Origin: Desulfobacula sp.
GTDB taxonomy: Bacteria > Desulfobacterota > Desulfobacteria > Desulfobacterales > Desulfobacteraceae
Length of the DNA: 7,833 nucleotides
Reading direction: 5' to 3'
Assembly (NCBI GenBank): GCA_029940245.1
Contig: JAOZRF010000118.1
Coordinates: 1-7,833, forward strand
A program made the translations under genes and the position numbers. Positions 1-6,326 of this stretch are shown here, in pieces (the stretch's first letter is position 1; each line of letters opens with the position of its first letter). Under the pieces are notes generated by a model. The model ran no database searches. It saw only the letters and a list, made by a program, of their open reading frames with translations, and had not been told where the DNA came from.

Positions 1-58
1 AAAAAATCTTTATGACAACACGCTCAGCCTTCCAGGCGGTCATCAATTGCAGTGTTGT
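1..58 (-). terminator. Possible intrinsic terminator after the peroxiredoxin gene
   Basis: Downstream of the stop codon the minus strand carries ACAACAC (58-52) and its exact complement GTGTTGT (21-15). The outer stem can extend by two G-C pairs past a bulged T, and an inner GCCT-GGA-AGGC hairpin (37-27) sits inside. A run of six T (6-1) follows at the window edge. Eight nucleotides separate the stem from the T-run, which is longer than in a classic terminator, so this may be a weaker terminator or an RNA 3'-end structure. Confidence 0.4.
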
Positions 59-72
59 ACAAACCTTGATTT

Positions 73-792
73 TTAATCAAAGGCCATTCTGGTTTTCCAT
101 TCCTTCCATACATTACCCACAAGCTCAGGACCGGGTGTGAGAACCGGCTTGCCTGGTTTCCAGCCCGATGGCGTTGCCTGGGTACCCTTTGATTCCCTTA
201 CAAGCTGAAACGCCTGAACCTGACGGAAGGTTTCATTCACATTTCTTCCCACAGAGGGAGTCAGCACCTCATATCCTTGAACAACGCCGTCCGGATCAAT
301 AATAAACCTGCCCCGTGTCTCAACCCCGGCATCTTCATCATAAACACCATAGATTTTTCCCACTCTGCCGCCTGCATCAGACAGCATGGGGAAAGGAACG
401 CCGCCATCCACCATTTTGGAAAGTTCATAATCATCCCACATTTTGTGTACAAACATACTGTCAATACTCATGGACAAAATTTCTACCCCAAGCTTTTGGA
501 AATCCCCATGTTTTTCAGCAACTGCTGAAATTTCCGTTGCTCAGACAAATGTAAAATCACCTGGATAAAAACACAAAAGGACCCATTTACCTAAGTATTC
601 TGATAATTTTATATTAACAAATTTTCCTTTCTGATAACCTGGGGCCGTAAAATCCGGCGCTTTTTTCCCGACTTGTATCATCTTTGCAATCTCCTTTTTT
701 TCGGTTTCTGTTACAGTTGTGGATTCAGTCGGCATTTTTCCTACCGGCCCACCCGTGGGTCGCGCACATCCCGGCTTTAATTCTTCTGCCAT
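73..792 (-). CDS. prxU: Selenocysteine-containing peroxiredoxin (AhpC/TSA family, PrxU-like), read through an in-frame UGA
   Basis: Thiol/selenol peroxidase that would reduce H2O2 or organic peroxides in the cytoplasm. The frame is open from ATG 792-790 to TAA 75-73 except for one TGA at 543-541, codon 84. It falls in PGDFTFV-U-ATE, so P77, T81 and U84 match the family motif PxxxTxxC with Sec at the peroxidatic position. The same frame continues with a normal peroxiredoxin fold ([14 protein letters not shown], then the GRFIIDPDG strand with the likely conserved R160), giving 239 aa. The start is set by AAGGAGGG (803-796) just upstream; an in-frame start at 849 would lack this site. A roughly 40-residue N-terminal extension carries C9 ([10 protein letters not shown]). 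The only other Cys is C74. Where AhpC has its resolving Cys (VCPA), this protein reads QATPSGW, so it has no C-terminal resolving Cys. It lies 70 bp after ftcD on the same strand, probably in one transcript. Automated annotation would split it into 102- and 134-aa fragments. Sec decoding is inferred; a pseudogene is the unlikely alternative. Confidence 0.9.
513..530 (-). promoter_or_regulatory. Candidate bacterial SECIS element (hairpin just after UGA)
   Basis: On the minus strand, UUUCAGC and GCUGAAA form a perfect 7-bp stem closed by an AGUU loop. The stem begins at the 11th nucleotide after the UGA, and the loop G is the 19th. Known bacterial SECIS elements are hairpins inside the coding region shortly downstream of the UGA, usually with a G in the first two loop positions, and this one agrees. 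An optional lower stem, GGAAAU with AUUUCC (nucleotides 6-11 and 38-43 after UGA), could form with a one-sided bulge; it shares one U with the upper stem. SelB binding is inferred. Confidence 0.75.
541..543 (-). other. UGA selenocysteine codon (Sec84)
   Basis: In-frame TGA on the minus strand between GTC (Val83) and GCA (Ala85) of the peroxiredoxin. Flanking residues on both sides align to the peroxiredoxin family with no frame change, and the position is that of the catalytic Cys. Recoding to Sec is the simplest reading. It requires selA/selB/selC/selD elsewhere in the genome, none of which is in this window. Confidence 0.88.
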
Positions 793-795
793 AGG

Positions 796-803
796 CCCTC
801 CTT
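796..803 (-). promoter_or_regulatory. Strong ribosome binding site of the peroxiredoxin gene
   Basis: AAGGAGGG on the minus strand lies 3 nt (4 nt from the AGGAGG core) before ATG 792-790. This near-perfect Shine-Dalgarno selects that ATG over the in-frame upstream start at 849, which would add 19 residues ([12 protein letters not shown]...) with no family similarity. Confidence 0.8.
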
Positions 804-862
804 GATTTATGTTTTTAGCGGTAGATATCCTGGACAAAGACAAAAGCAAGAAGGAAAAAACA

Positions 863-2485
863 TTAGGACTTCCGATTCTCTAAAACTTTCAACACTTTTC
901 TGCATTGATGTTCTGCCCTTATTCTCATGTCTTCTGCAAGCTTGATGGTATCTTTTTTAAAGGTTTCATCCGTAATGTCCGTCATATTAATCATGACATT
1001 TTTATAGGCTCCCCAGATGCCTGTTTCCATAGCTTTTGCCCCTACTTCAACATCTGATTTTGATGCGATATTGCCATGTTGGGCAATCCCTGCCATGGCA
1101 TCCCAGGCAGCATCGGCAAGCTTCATTGTGGTCAGGGGAATATCAATGGCTTTTTTCAATCCCTGCTGCAATTTTTCCTGTTTTTCTTTTTTTTCCTCTT
1201 TTGTGTCAGAAGGCAGACCCAGAGCTTCCACATAATCATTAAAGGCATTTGTATCTGCATCAATCATGGGAATCAGTTCTTTGGCCGCATGATGCAGGGG
1301 CTGGGCAAATTGACGCATTTTTCCATCCAGGTCCTCAAATTTACGAACCCCCAGGGTGAGTTTTGCCACCATGGAACCAAGACCCGCTCCCAGGGCAGCA
1401 ATAGCAGCAGAAGCAGACCCGCCGCCCGGGGCGGAACTTCTCCTTGCCACTTCTTCAATAAATTGTCTAACCGAAAGACCTGCCAATGGTTCGTTTTTTT
1501 CTTCGGCAATAATATATTCAATAATTTTTTCCTTCGGGTTAAACAAAGCAACAGAAGAAAGACCCAATCGTTCAATGGCAAGCCTGACCTTCTGGTCTTC
1601 ATCCAGAATAAAGAGATCTTCTTTTTCAATATAATAATCCGCTGCCATGAGGATCGCTTCCAAAGGCACCACCCCCACAATTTCAGACCCGGTAACGGCT
1701 ATATTCAGATCTTTTGCATCCTTTTTGACTTCTTCAAACAAAACATGGGGTGGGGTGACATGATAATTGTTCAGGTTAACCGTGACCTGGGCAAGATTAT
1801 AATCCTGGACATACCATCCCATGCCCTTAACTTCTTTGAGCCGACCGGGTTCATCAACGCCACGACCGGCCTCACGAAGATTTAAGGCAATTCTGTGGGC
1901 CTGGTTGGGTGTGGATAAAAGATTTACATTGTAGGCAATCAGAAAAAACCGGGCTCCTGTTACAGTTGCCCCCCAGTCTGGAACAAATTTAGCAGGTCCG
2001 AAATCAGGTTTCCACTCAGACGTTGTAATCCTGCTTTCTAATCCTTCATACTGGCCTTCTCTTATCTGGGGAAGTTTTTTCCTGTATTCAAGGGTTGCAG
2101 ACTCCTCGTACAGATAAATCGGGATACCAAGTTCATCAGCAACCCGCCTGCCAAACTCCCTGGAGATATCGACACACTCTTCCATGGTGACATTGGCCAC
2201 GGGAATAAAGGGACAGACATCCATGGCGCCCATGCGATGATGTTCACCCTTATGGGTTCTCATATCAATTTTTTGTCTTGCAACCCTGGCTGAATTCAGG
2301 GCACCTTCGATAACCGCTTCAGGCGACCCGACAAAGGTATAGACCGTTCTGTTTGTGGATTTTCCAGGATCAACATCCAGAAGACGGCAGCCGTTGATCT
2401 GTCTTATGGCATCTGCTATGGCATCTATGGTTTCCCTGTTCCGGCCTTCACTGAAATTTGGTACACACTCGACTATTTTTTTCAT
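863..2485 (-). CDS. ftcD: Bifunctional glutamate formimidoyltransferase / formimidoyltetrahydrofolate cyclodeaminase
   Basis: Transfers the formimino group of N-formimino-L-glutamate to tetrahydrofolate, then deaminates 5-formimino-THF to 5,10-methenyl-THF and ammonia; cytoplasmic. At 540 aa it is almost exactly the length of the animal FTCD fusion. The N-terminal transferase domain (about 1-180) opens with [12 protein letters not shown] and has [16 protein letters not shown], where H82 matches the catalytic His of the characterised mammalian enzyme. The C-terminal part of the transferase (about 181-300) contains [15 protein letters not shown]. The cyclodeaminase domain (about 335-535) has [20 protein letters not shown] and [15 protein letters not shown]. 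The ATG start at 2485 gives the intact N-terminal motif; only a weak AAGGA lies about 12 nt upstream. It has its own promoter candidate and is followed by the peroxiredoxin. Formiminoglutamate usually comes from histidine breakdown, but no hut gene is visible, so the source of the formimino group here is unknown. Confidence 0.95.
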   Translation of the reverse strand: MKKIVECVPNFSEGRNRETIDAIADAIRQINGCRLLDVDPGKSTNRTVYTFVGSPEAVIEGALNSARVARQKIDMRTHKGEHHRMGAMDVCPFIPVANVTMEECVDISREFGRRVADELGIPIYLYEESATLEYRKKLPQIREGQYEGLESRITTSEWKPDFGPAKFVPDWGATVTGARFFLIAYNVNLLSTPNQAHRIALNLREAGRGVDEPGRLKEVKGMGWYVQDYNLAQVTVNLNNYHVTPPHVLFEEVKKDAKDLNIAVTGSEIVGVVPLEAILMAADYYIEKEDLFILDEDQKVRLAIERLGLSSVALFNPKEKIIEYIIAEEKNEPLAGLSVRQFIEEVARRSSAPGGGSASAAIAALGAGLGSMVAKLTLGVRKFEDLDGKMRQFAQPLHHAAKELIPMIDADTNAFNDYVEALGLPSDTKEEKKEKQEKLQQGLKKAIDIPLTTMKLADAAWDAMAGIAQHGNIASKSDVEVGAKAMETGIWGAYKNVMINMTDITDETFKKDTIKLAEDMRIRAEHQCRKVLKVLENRKS

Positions 2486-2563
2486 AGCCTTTTATTTCCT
2501 TAAAAATTTTCATATGGCGTGTTCAATGGGAGTAATCTTCCAATAATTTTAAGCTTTTTATCA

Positions 2564-2592
2564 ATTATTTAACATTAAAAGGTATTAGTCAA
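2564..2592 (-). promoter_or_regulatory. Sigma70-type promoter for ftcD-peroxiredoxin
   Basis: On the minus strand, TTGACT (2592-2587) and AATAAT (2569-2564) are separated by exactly 17 bp; each hexamer matches consensus at 5 of 6 positions. Transcription would start near 2557, leaving a leader of about 70 nt before the ftcD ATG. The 146-bp gap between genes also supports a separate transcription unit here. Confidence 0.6.
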
Positions 2593-2611
2593 GCCTGACA
2601 AAACACTAATA
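2583..2611. repeat. Inverted repeat overlapping the ftcD -35 box (possible operator)
   Basis: Arms TATTAGT (2583-2589) and ACTAATA (2605-2611) are perfect 7-bp complements 15 bp apart. A second small dyad, GTCA-AGCC-TGAC (2588-2599), lies partly inside. The left arm covers part of the -35 hexamer, the position expected for a repressor or activator site. No T-run follows on either strand, so a terminator for the upstream gene is less likely. Confidence 0.35.
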
Positions 2612-2631
2612 TTTTTACCCAATATTTTATT

Positions 2632-4179
2632 TTAAATTTTATTCTGTAAAGATGGAAACCTTGAAGCGTCTGTATGGGGGTAGAACTTGGCACCGGAAAA
2701 CATATTCATAAATTCCTGGTTCACATTGAGTTCAATATAGGTAATGGATTGACGGATCTTCATAATCCTTTCAAAGGCATCCGGGTCTTTCAGTAACTCC
2801 TTTGCCCCGCCAAGGGAGCTGTTGCCCAGGACTTCAAAGGTTTCCAGGGGAATATCCGGAAGCATGCCGATGGATATGGCAGACACAGGATTAATGAATG
2901 ATCCAAAGGTTCCTGCCACGTAAAATTTTTCCAGGTCCGAGAATTCAAGACCGGCAGTGTTTTTTACAATCACCTCCAGGATGGTATACATGGCAGCCTT
3001 TGAACTGGTCAGAGAATTTAAGTCCACCTGGCTTAAACTTATGGCTTCCCCTGTGCCGGAATGGTTTTCATCCACAAGAATAAAATGATTTATCCCATCT
3101 TTTTCAAACAATTGCTCTCCACAAATTTGTCTGGAAAATTTCCCCTGGATATCAATGCGTTTTGATAAAAAAAGTCCTGCTGCAAGATCAATCATACCGG
3201 AACCACAGATGCCGACAGGATTTATTTCATCAATGGCATGAATCATAAGATCCCGGGAATCCGGGTCAATCCATACCTGATCAATCACGCCCGGTTTTGC
3301 CGTCATGCCCATTTTACTGACCCCGCCTTCCAGTGCCGGTCCGGCAGCACCGGCACAGGCAATAAGCCAGTCTTTGTTTCCCACAACAATCTCTGCATTG
3401 GTGCCCACATCCACCACGATGCAGGTGTCTTGTTTTTGATCAAGGCCTGAAAAAAGAATGCCGGAAATAAGGTCTCCGCCAAAATAAGACCCGATATTGG
3501 GGAAAAGAAACGCTAGTGCATTTTTATTAATATCAAGGTTTAAATTTACTGCCGGCTGGGTATCCGGGATATTCACACAGGGGATATAGGGTTCTTTTAT
3601 GATCTCAATAGCTTCTATCCCTAAAAACAAATGGGTCATGGCAGTATTGCCGGCACCCGTAAAAAGATAAACATCTTCTTTTTTGTATCCATGTTCTTTA
3701 CACAGAGCTGATATATTAAAATTTACAGAATCAATAACAAGATTGTTCAATTCCGCAAGCCCGGTTTTTTTACTGGAATAATGAATCCTTGCAAGGACAT
3801 CGGGTCCTATAGCTGCCTGGGGGTTATCAAACCCTTTCCGGCCAATCTCAACTCCTGTTTCAAGATCAATCAGCGATACCACAATCCTTGTGGTGCCGAT
3901 ATCAACGGCTGTCCCAAGCACGGGATTGTCAGACATTGAATTCAAAAGATCCACCAGTATCCAGGAGTGCCGGTCTTTAAACAGAACAGCCTTTGCCCGA
4001 AAACCCCATGATCTTAAATTTGAAGGCAGTTTTTTGAGGATTGATAAAGGAATTTTTATGTAATCCGTACCCAGCTCATCCAAAAGGCATTGTTCAAGCC
4101 TTTGGGCATCTGCTGTATTATTGTTTAAACTCGGGTTTTCGACTACAATACTGCGAACGAACCCTTTTTTTGCCATCAT
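2632..4179 (-). CDS. ASKHA-domain corrinoid-activator paralog lacking the ferredoxin domain (RACo/RamA-like)
   Basis: A 515-aa relative of the reductive activators of corrinoid proteins, which use ATP to drive reduction of Co(II) to Co(I). It begins at the linker: residues 8-66 (RSIVVENPSLNNNTADAQRL...) align with residues 130-189 of the upstream gene product (KIYLELDPATAEDNQADVTR...). The actin-like ATPase part follows, with AVDIGTTRIVVSLIDLETG (91-109), GAGNTAMTHLFLG (175-187), VDVGTNAEIVVG (256-267), GICGSGMIDL (323-332) and AGTFGSFINPVSA (422-434). No Cx5Cx2C cluster motif is present, so it cannot carry the usual [2Fe-2S] centre itself. ATG 4179-4177 overlaps the upstream TGA as ATGA, implying translational coupling; a second ATG follows at once. 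It ends in TAA 146 bp before ftcD. It may be an accessory subunit or partner of its neighbour, or an activator using another electron donor; the exact target is unknown. Confidence 0.88.
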   Translation of the reverse strand: MMAKKGFVRSIVVENPSLNNNTADAQRLEQCLLDELGTDYIKIPLSILKKLPSNLRSWGFRAKAVLFKDRHSWILVDLLNSMSDNPVLGTAVDIGTTRIVVSLIDLETGVEIGRKGFDNPQAAIGPDVLARIHYSSKKTGLAELNNLVIDSVNFNISALCKEHGYKKEDVYLFTGAGNTAMTHLFLGIEAIEIIKEPYIPCVNIPDTQPAVNLNLDINKNALAFLFPNIGSYFGGDLISGILFSGLDQKQDTCIVVDVGTNAEIVVGNKDWLIACAGAAGPALEGGVSKMGMTAKPGVIDQVWIDPDSRDLMIHAIDEINPVGICGSGMIDLAAGLFLSKRIDIQGKFSRQICGEQLFEKDGINHFILVDENHSGTGEAISLSQVDLNSLTSSKAAMYTILEVIVKNTAGLEFSDLEKFYVAGTFGSFINPVSAISIGMLPDIPLETFEVLGNSSLGGAKELLKDPDAFERIMKIRQSITYIELNVNQEFMNMFSGAKFYPHTDASRFPSLQNKI

Positions 4180-6113
4180 TTACGCAGTTTCTCCAGGCGT
4201 GCTTTTACTTTTGGGAAATAATTAAGTTCTGTATGGGGCAAAAATAATGCCCCCATATAGTGATCCATATAAGATGGAGTGGAAGCCATTTCAAAGTTTG
4301 TCATCATATTGACAACCTTTCCCACATCCCTGCGAAGTGCATTGGTTAAAGAATTGATCTTACAGCCCAAAAGGGAGCCATTGCCCAGATAAGTGACTTT
4401 CTCAGGATCAATTTCAGGTAAAAGGCCAATGGTAATAGCACTTTCAAGATCAATGTAACTGCCGAATCCACCGGCAAGAATGATCCTTTCAATATCATTG
4501 ATTTTCAACCCGATTTCTTCCAGCAGGGTCAGGGCCGCGCTGTACATGGCGCCCTTGGCCCGGATCAGGTTATCAAGATCAGGTTCTGTAATGGCAATAT
4601 CCCTGTCTATCTGGGTATTTTCCTTATATACAATAACATATTCCCAGATATCGTCTGTCTTGCGGATTCTCGGGGTATCAAGAGACTGGTTAAACTTGCC
4701 CCGGGAATCAATGACACCTGTTTCCAGAAGCTTTGCCGTAATGGTAATCATGCCGGAACCACAGATCCCCTTTGCCTTTTTATCCCCAACAGTGATGATC
4801 ATGGGTTCATAGGTAAAAGGATTTATGGAAAAATCTTCAATAGCCCCTTTGGTAGCCCTCATGCCGAATTTTACGCCCCCTCCCTCAAATGCAGGGCCGG
4901 CAGAAGCTGCTGTACAGACCATCCAGTCCTTATGGCCAATGGCAATTTCCGCATTGGTTCCTATATCCATGTATAATGTCAGTTCGTGACTTCTGTACAT
5001 TCCAGAGGCCATAATACCTGCAACGATATCACCGCCGACATAGCTTGAAACCCCGGGATAGATCAAAGCAATGGTATGGTCGGCAAGTGCTATCCCGATA
5101 TCTGATGCATGAAAGGGCGGATACATTATAGATGCCGGTACATAAGGATCACGACGAATGTAACTGGGATTTATTTTCAAGAGCAGCTGGGTCATGGTGG
5201 AATTACCGGCAAGGGTAATGGTGGTCACTTCATGCCTGCCGATTTTTGCTTTTTTAATTATTTTCTCAATAATTTCATTAATAATTTCAATCACTTTTTG
5301 ATGAAGAATTTCAAGGCCGTCATCCTTTTCAGCAAAAATAATCCTTGAGATGATATCCTCGCCATAACTGATCTGGCTGTTGAATTCTCCGTGCTCGGAA
5401 AGGATCTCTCCTGTCTGCAGATCAAGGACCTGTCCAAAAACAGTGGTTGTACCGATATCCACTGCAATGGCAAAATTCCTGTTACTTGTGTCAAAGGGTT
5501 CAATGTTGACTATTTCATTTTTGCCATCTTCTCTTACTGGTCTCATTATGGTTGCTGTAACCTTGAAATCCCCCTGCCTTATAATATCAGGAACTTTCCG
5601 GATAAGATCCAAATTCATGGTCAGGCGGTGCTCATCATGTTTAAAAAGAAGATGGTTTATAATTCTTGTCACATCTGCCTGATTATCTTCAGCCGTTGCC
5701 GGGTCCAGTTCAAGATAGATTTTTTCCACGGGAGGAATAAACAACCCGTCCTGCCGGAGTTCGTCAATATTTGAATACATGACTTTTGCCGTATGCCGGC
5801 TACCCGCATGTACGTTCAAACGACTGGTATCTATCTCAGACTCCACAGGAATTCTCACCACAAGATCAGAAGTGACTTTTGACAGGCATGCCAAGCGATA
5901 CCCTTTTTCCTGGTCTTCTTGTGAAAGTTGCTCTGAAATCCCGCCTTCAACCTTCCCCTGTTCAATCAAAACCCTGCATTTGCCACAGACACCCGTGCCA
6001 CCGCAGGATGCGTTAATGTGAATACCGGCCTCCATGGCCGCCCGGATCAAACTTGCATTATCATCAACCTTAACAATGGTATTATAAGGCAAAAATTTTA
6101 CAGAATTATTCAT
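4176..6113 (-). CDS. [2Fe-2S] ASKHA-domain reductive activator of corrinoid protein (RACo/RamA-like)
   Basis: A 645-aa redox protein that would return oxidised Co(II) corrinoid to active Co(I) in an ATP-dependent way, serving a corrinoid methyltransferase or the CO dehydrogenase/acetyl-CoA pathway. The N-terminal plant-type ferredoxin domain (about 4-95) has ligands C37, C43, C46 and C76 (ASCGGTGVCGKC, then RLACLSKV). A linker (about 125-195) is followed by a middle region and the ASKHA ATPase: AVDIGTTTVFGQVLDLQTG (217-235), LAGNSTMTQLLL (301-312), MDIGTNAEIAIG (382-393), GICGSGMITI (449-458) and AGGFGSYIDLESA (547-559). The length is typical of the full family. The frame is open up to 6179, but ATG 6113 is preferred: AAGGA lies about 13 nt before it, the ferredoxin fold begins there, and an upstream start would fall inside the promoter -10 region. 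No methyltransferase or corrinoid protein is in the window, so the substrate system is inferred only. Confidence 0.92.
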   Translation of the reverse strand: MNNSVKFLPYNTIVKVDDNASLIRAAMEAGIHINASCGGTGVCGKCRVLIEQGKVEGGISEQLSQEDQEKGYRLACLSKVTSDLVVRIPVESEIDTSRLNVHAGSRHTAKVMYSNIDELRQDGLFIPPVEKIYLELDPATAEDNQADVTRIINHLLFKHDEHRLTMNLDLIRKVPDIIRQGDFKVTATIMRPVREDGKNEIVNIEPFDTSNRNFAIAVDIGTTTVFGQVLDLQTGEILSEHGEFNSQISYGEDIISRIIFAEKDDGLEILHQKVIEIINEIIEKIIKKAKIGRHEVTTITLAGNSTMTQLLLKINPSYIRRDPYVPASIMYPPFHASDIGIALADHTIALIYPGVSSYVGGDIVAGIMASGMYRSHELTLYMDIGTNAEIAIGHKDWMVCTAASAGPAFEGGGVKFGMRATKGAIEDFSINPFTYEPMIITVGDKKAKGICGSGMITITAKLLETGVIDSRGKFNQSLDTPRIRKTDDIWEYVIVYKENTQIDRDIAITEPDLDNLIRAKGAMYSAALTLLEEIGLKINDIERIILAGGFGSYIDLESAITIGLLPEIDPEKVTYLGNGSLLGCKINSLTNALRRDVGKVVNMMTNFEMASTPSYMDHYMGALFLPHTELNYFPKVKARLEKLRK

Positions 6114-6168
6114 ATTTATATTTAAATCCTTTTTGAATACGTTTATCCAAACTTTAAAACAGCGAATA

Positions 6169-6198
6169 AGTATAAACATTCTATCACCAGTTTGGCAA
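6169..6198 (-). promoter_or_regulatory. Sigma70-type promoter for the corrinoid-activator pair
   Basis: On the minus strand, TTGCCA (6198-6193) and TATACT (6174-6169) are 18 bp apart; each hexamer matches consensus at 5 of 6 positions. Transcription would start near 6162, about 50 nt before ATG 6113. This argues against any translation start at 6179. Confidence 0.6.
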
Positions 6199-6241
6199 GT
6201 TAAGACGGTCTTTATTTTTTAAATAATTGCACACGAGTTGA

Positions 6242-6267
6242 GGATTACCATTGAAATTTTCAAATCC
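6242..6267. repeat. Dyad in the divergent control region (possible operator)
   Basis: TTGAAA-T-TTTCAA (6251-6263) is a perfect 6+1+6 palindrome. GGAT (6242-6245) and ATCC (6264-6267) add an outer, off-centre pair. It lies between the divergent activator and M24 genes, 44 bp upstream of the activator -35 box. It could bind a dimeric regulator, but AT-rich DNA yields such palindromes by chance. Confidence 0.25.
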
Positions 6268-6326
6268 TTATGAAAGTATTGATCGCTTGTGACTAAAAAA
6301 AATTTATCAGGATGTGAAAAAAACTT

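Noticed and set aside
541..849. Pseudogene reading: peroxiredoxin broken by a nonsense mutation
   Set aside because: The stop is exactly at the peroxidatic residue, is a TGA, is followed by a SECIS-like hairpin, and both flanks are intact and in frame. Random decay would be unlikely to give this combination.
1076..1885. 269-aa plus-strand open frame
   Set aside because: It lies entirely antisense to ftcD, is Phe/Asn/His-rich with no family motif, and ftcD is unmistakable in its own frame; a shadow.
4176..4179. Second candidate Sec codon at the TGA ending the [2Fe-2S] activator
   Set aside because: The protein is full length at this point and the TGA is part of an ATGA start/stop overlap with the next gene, so it is a normal stop.
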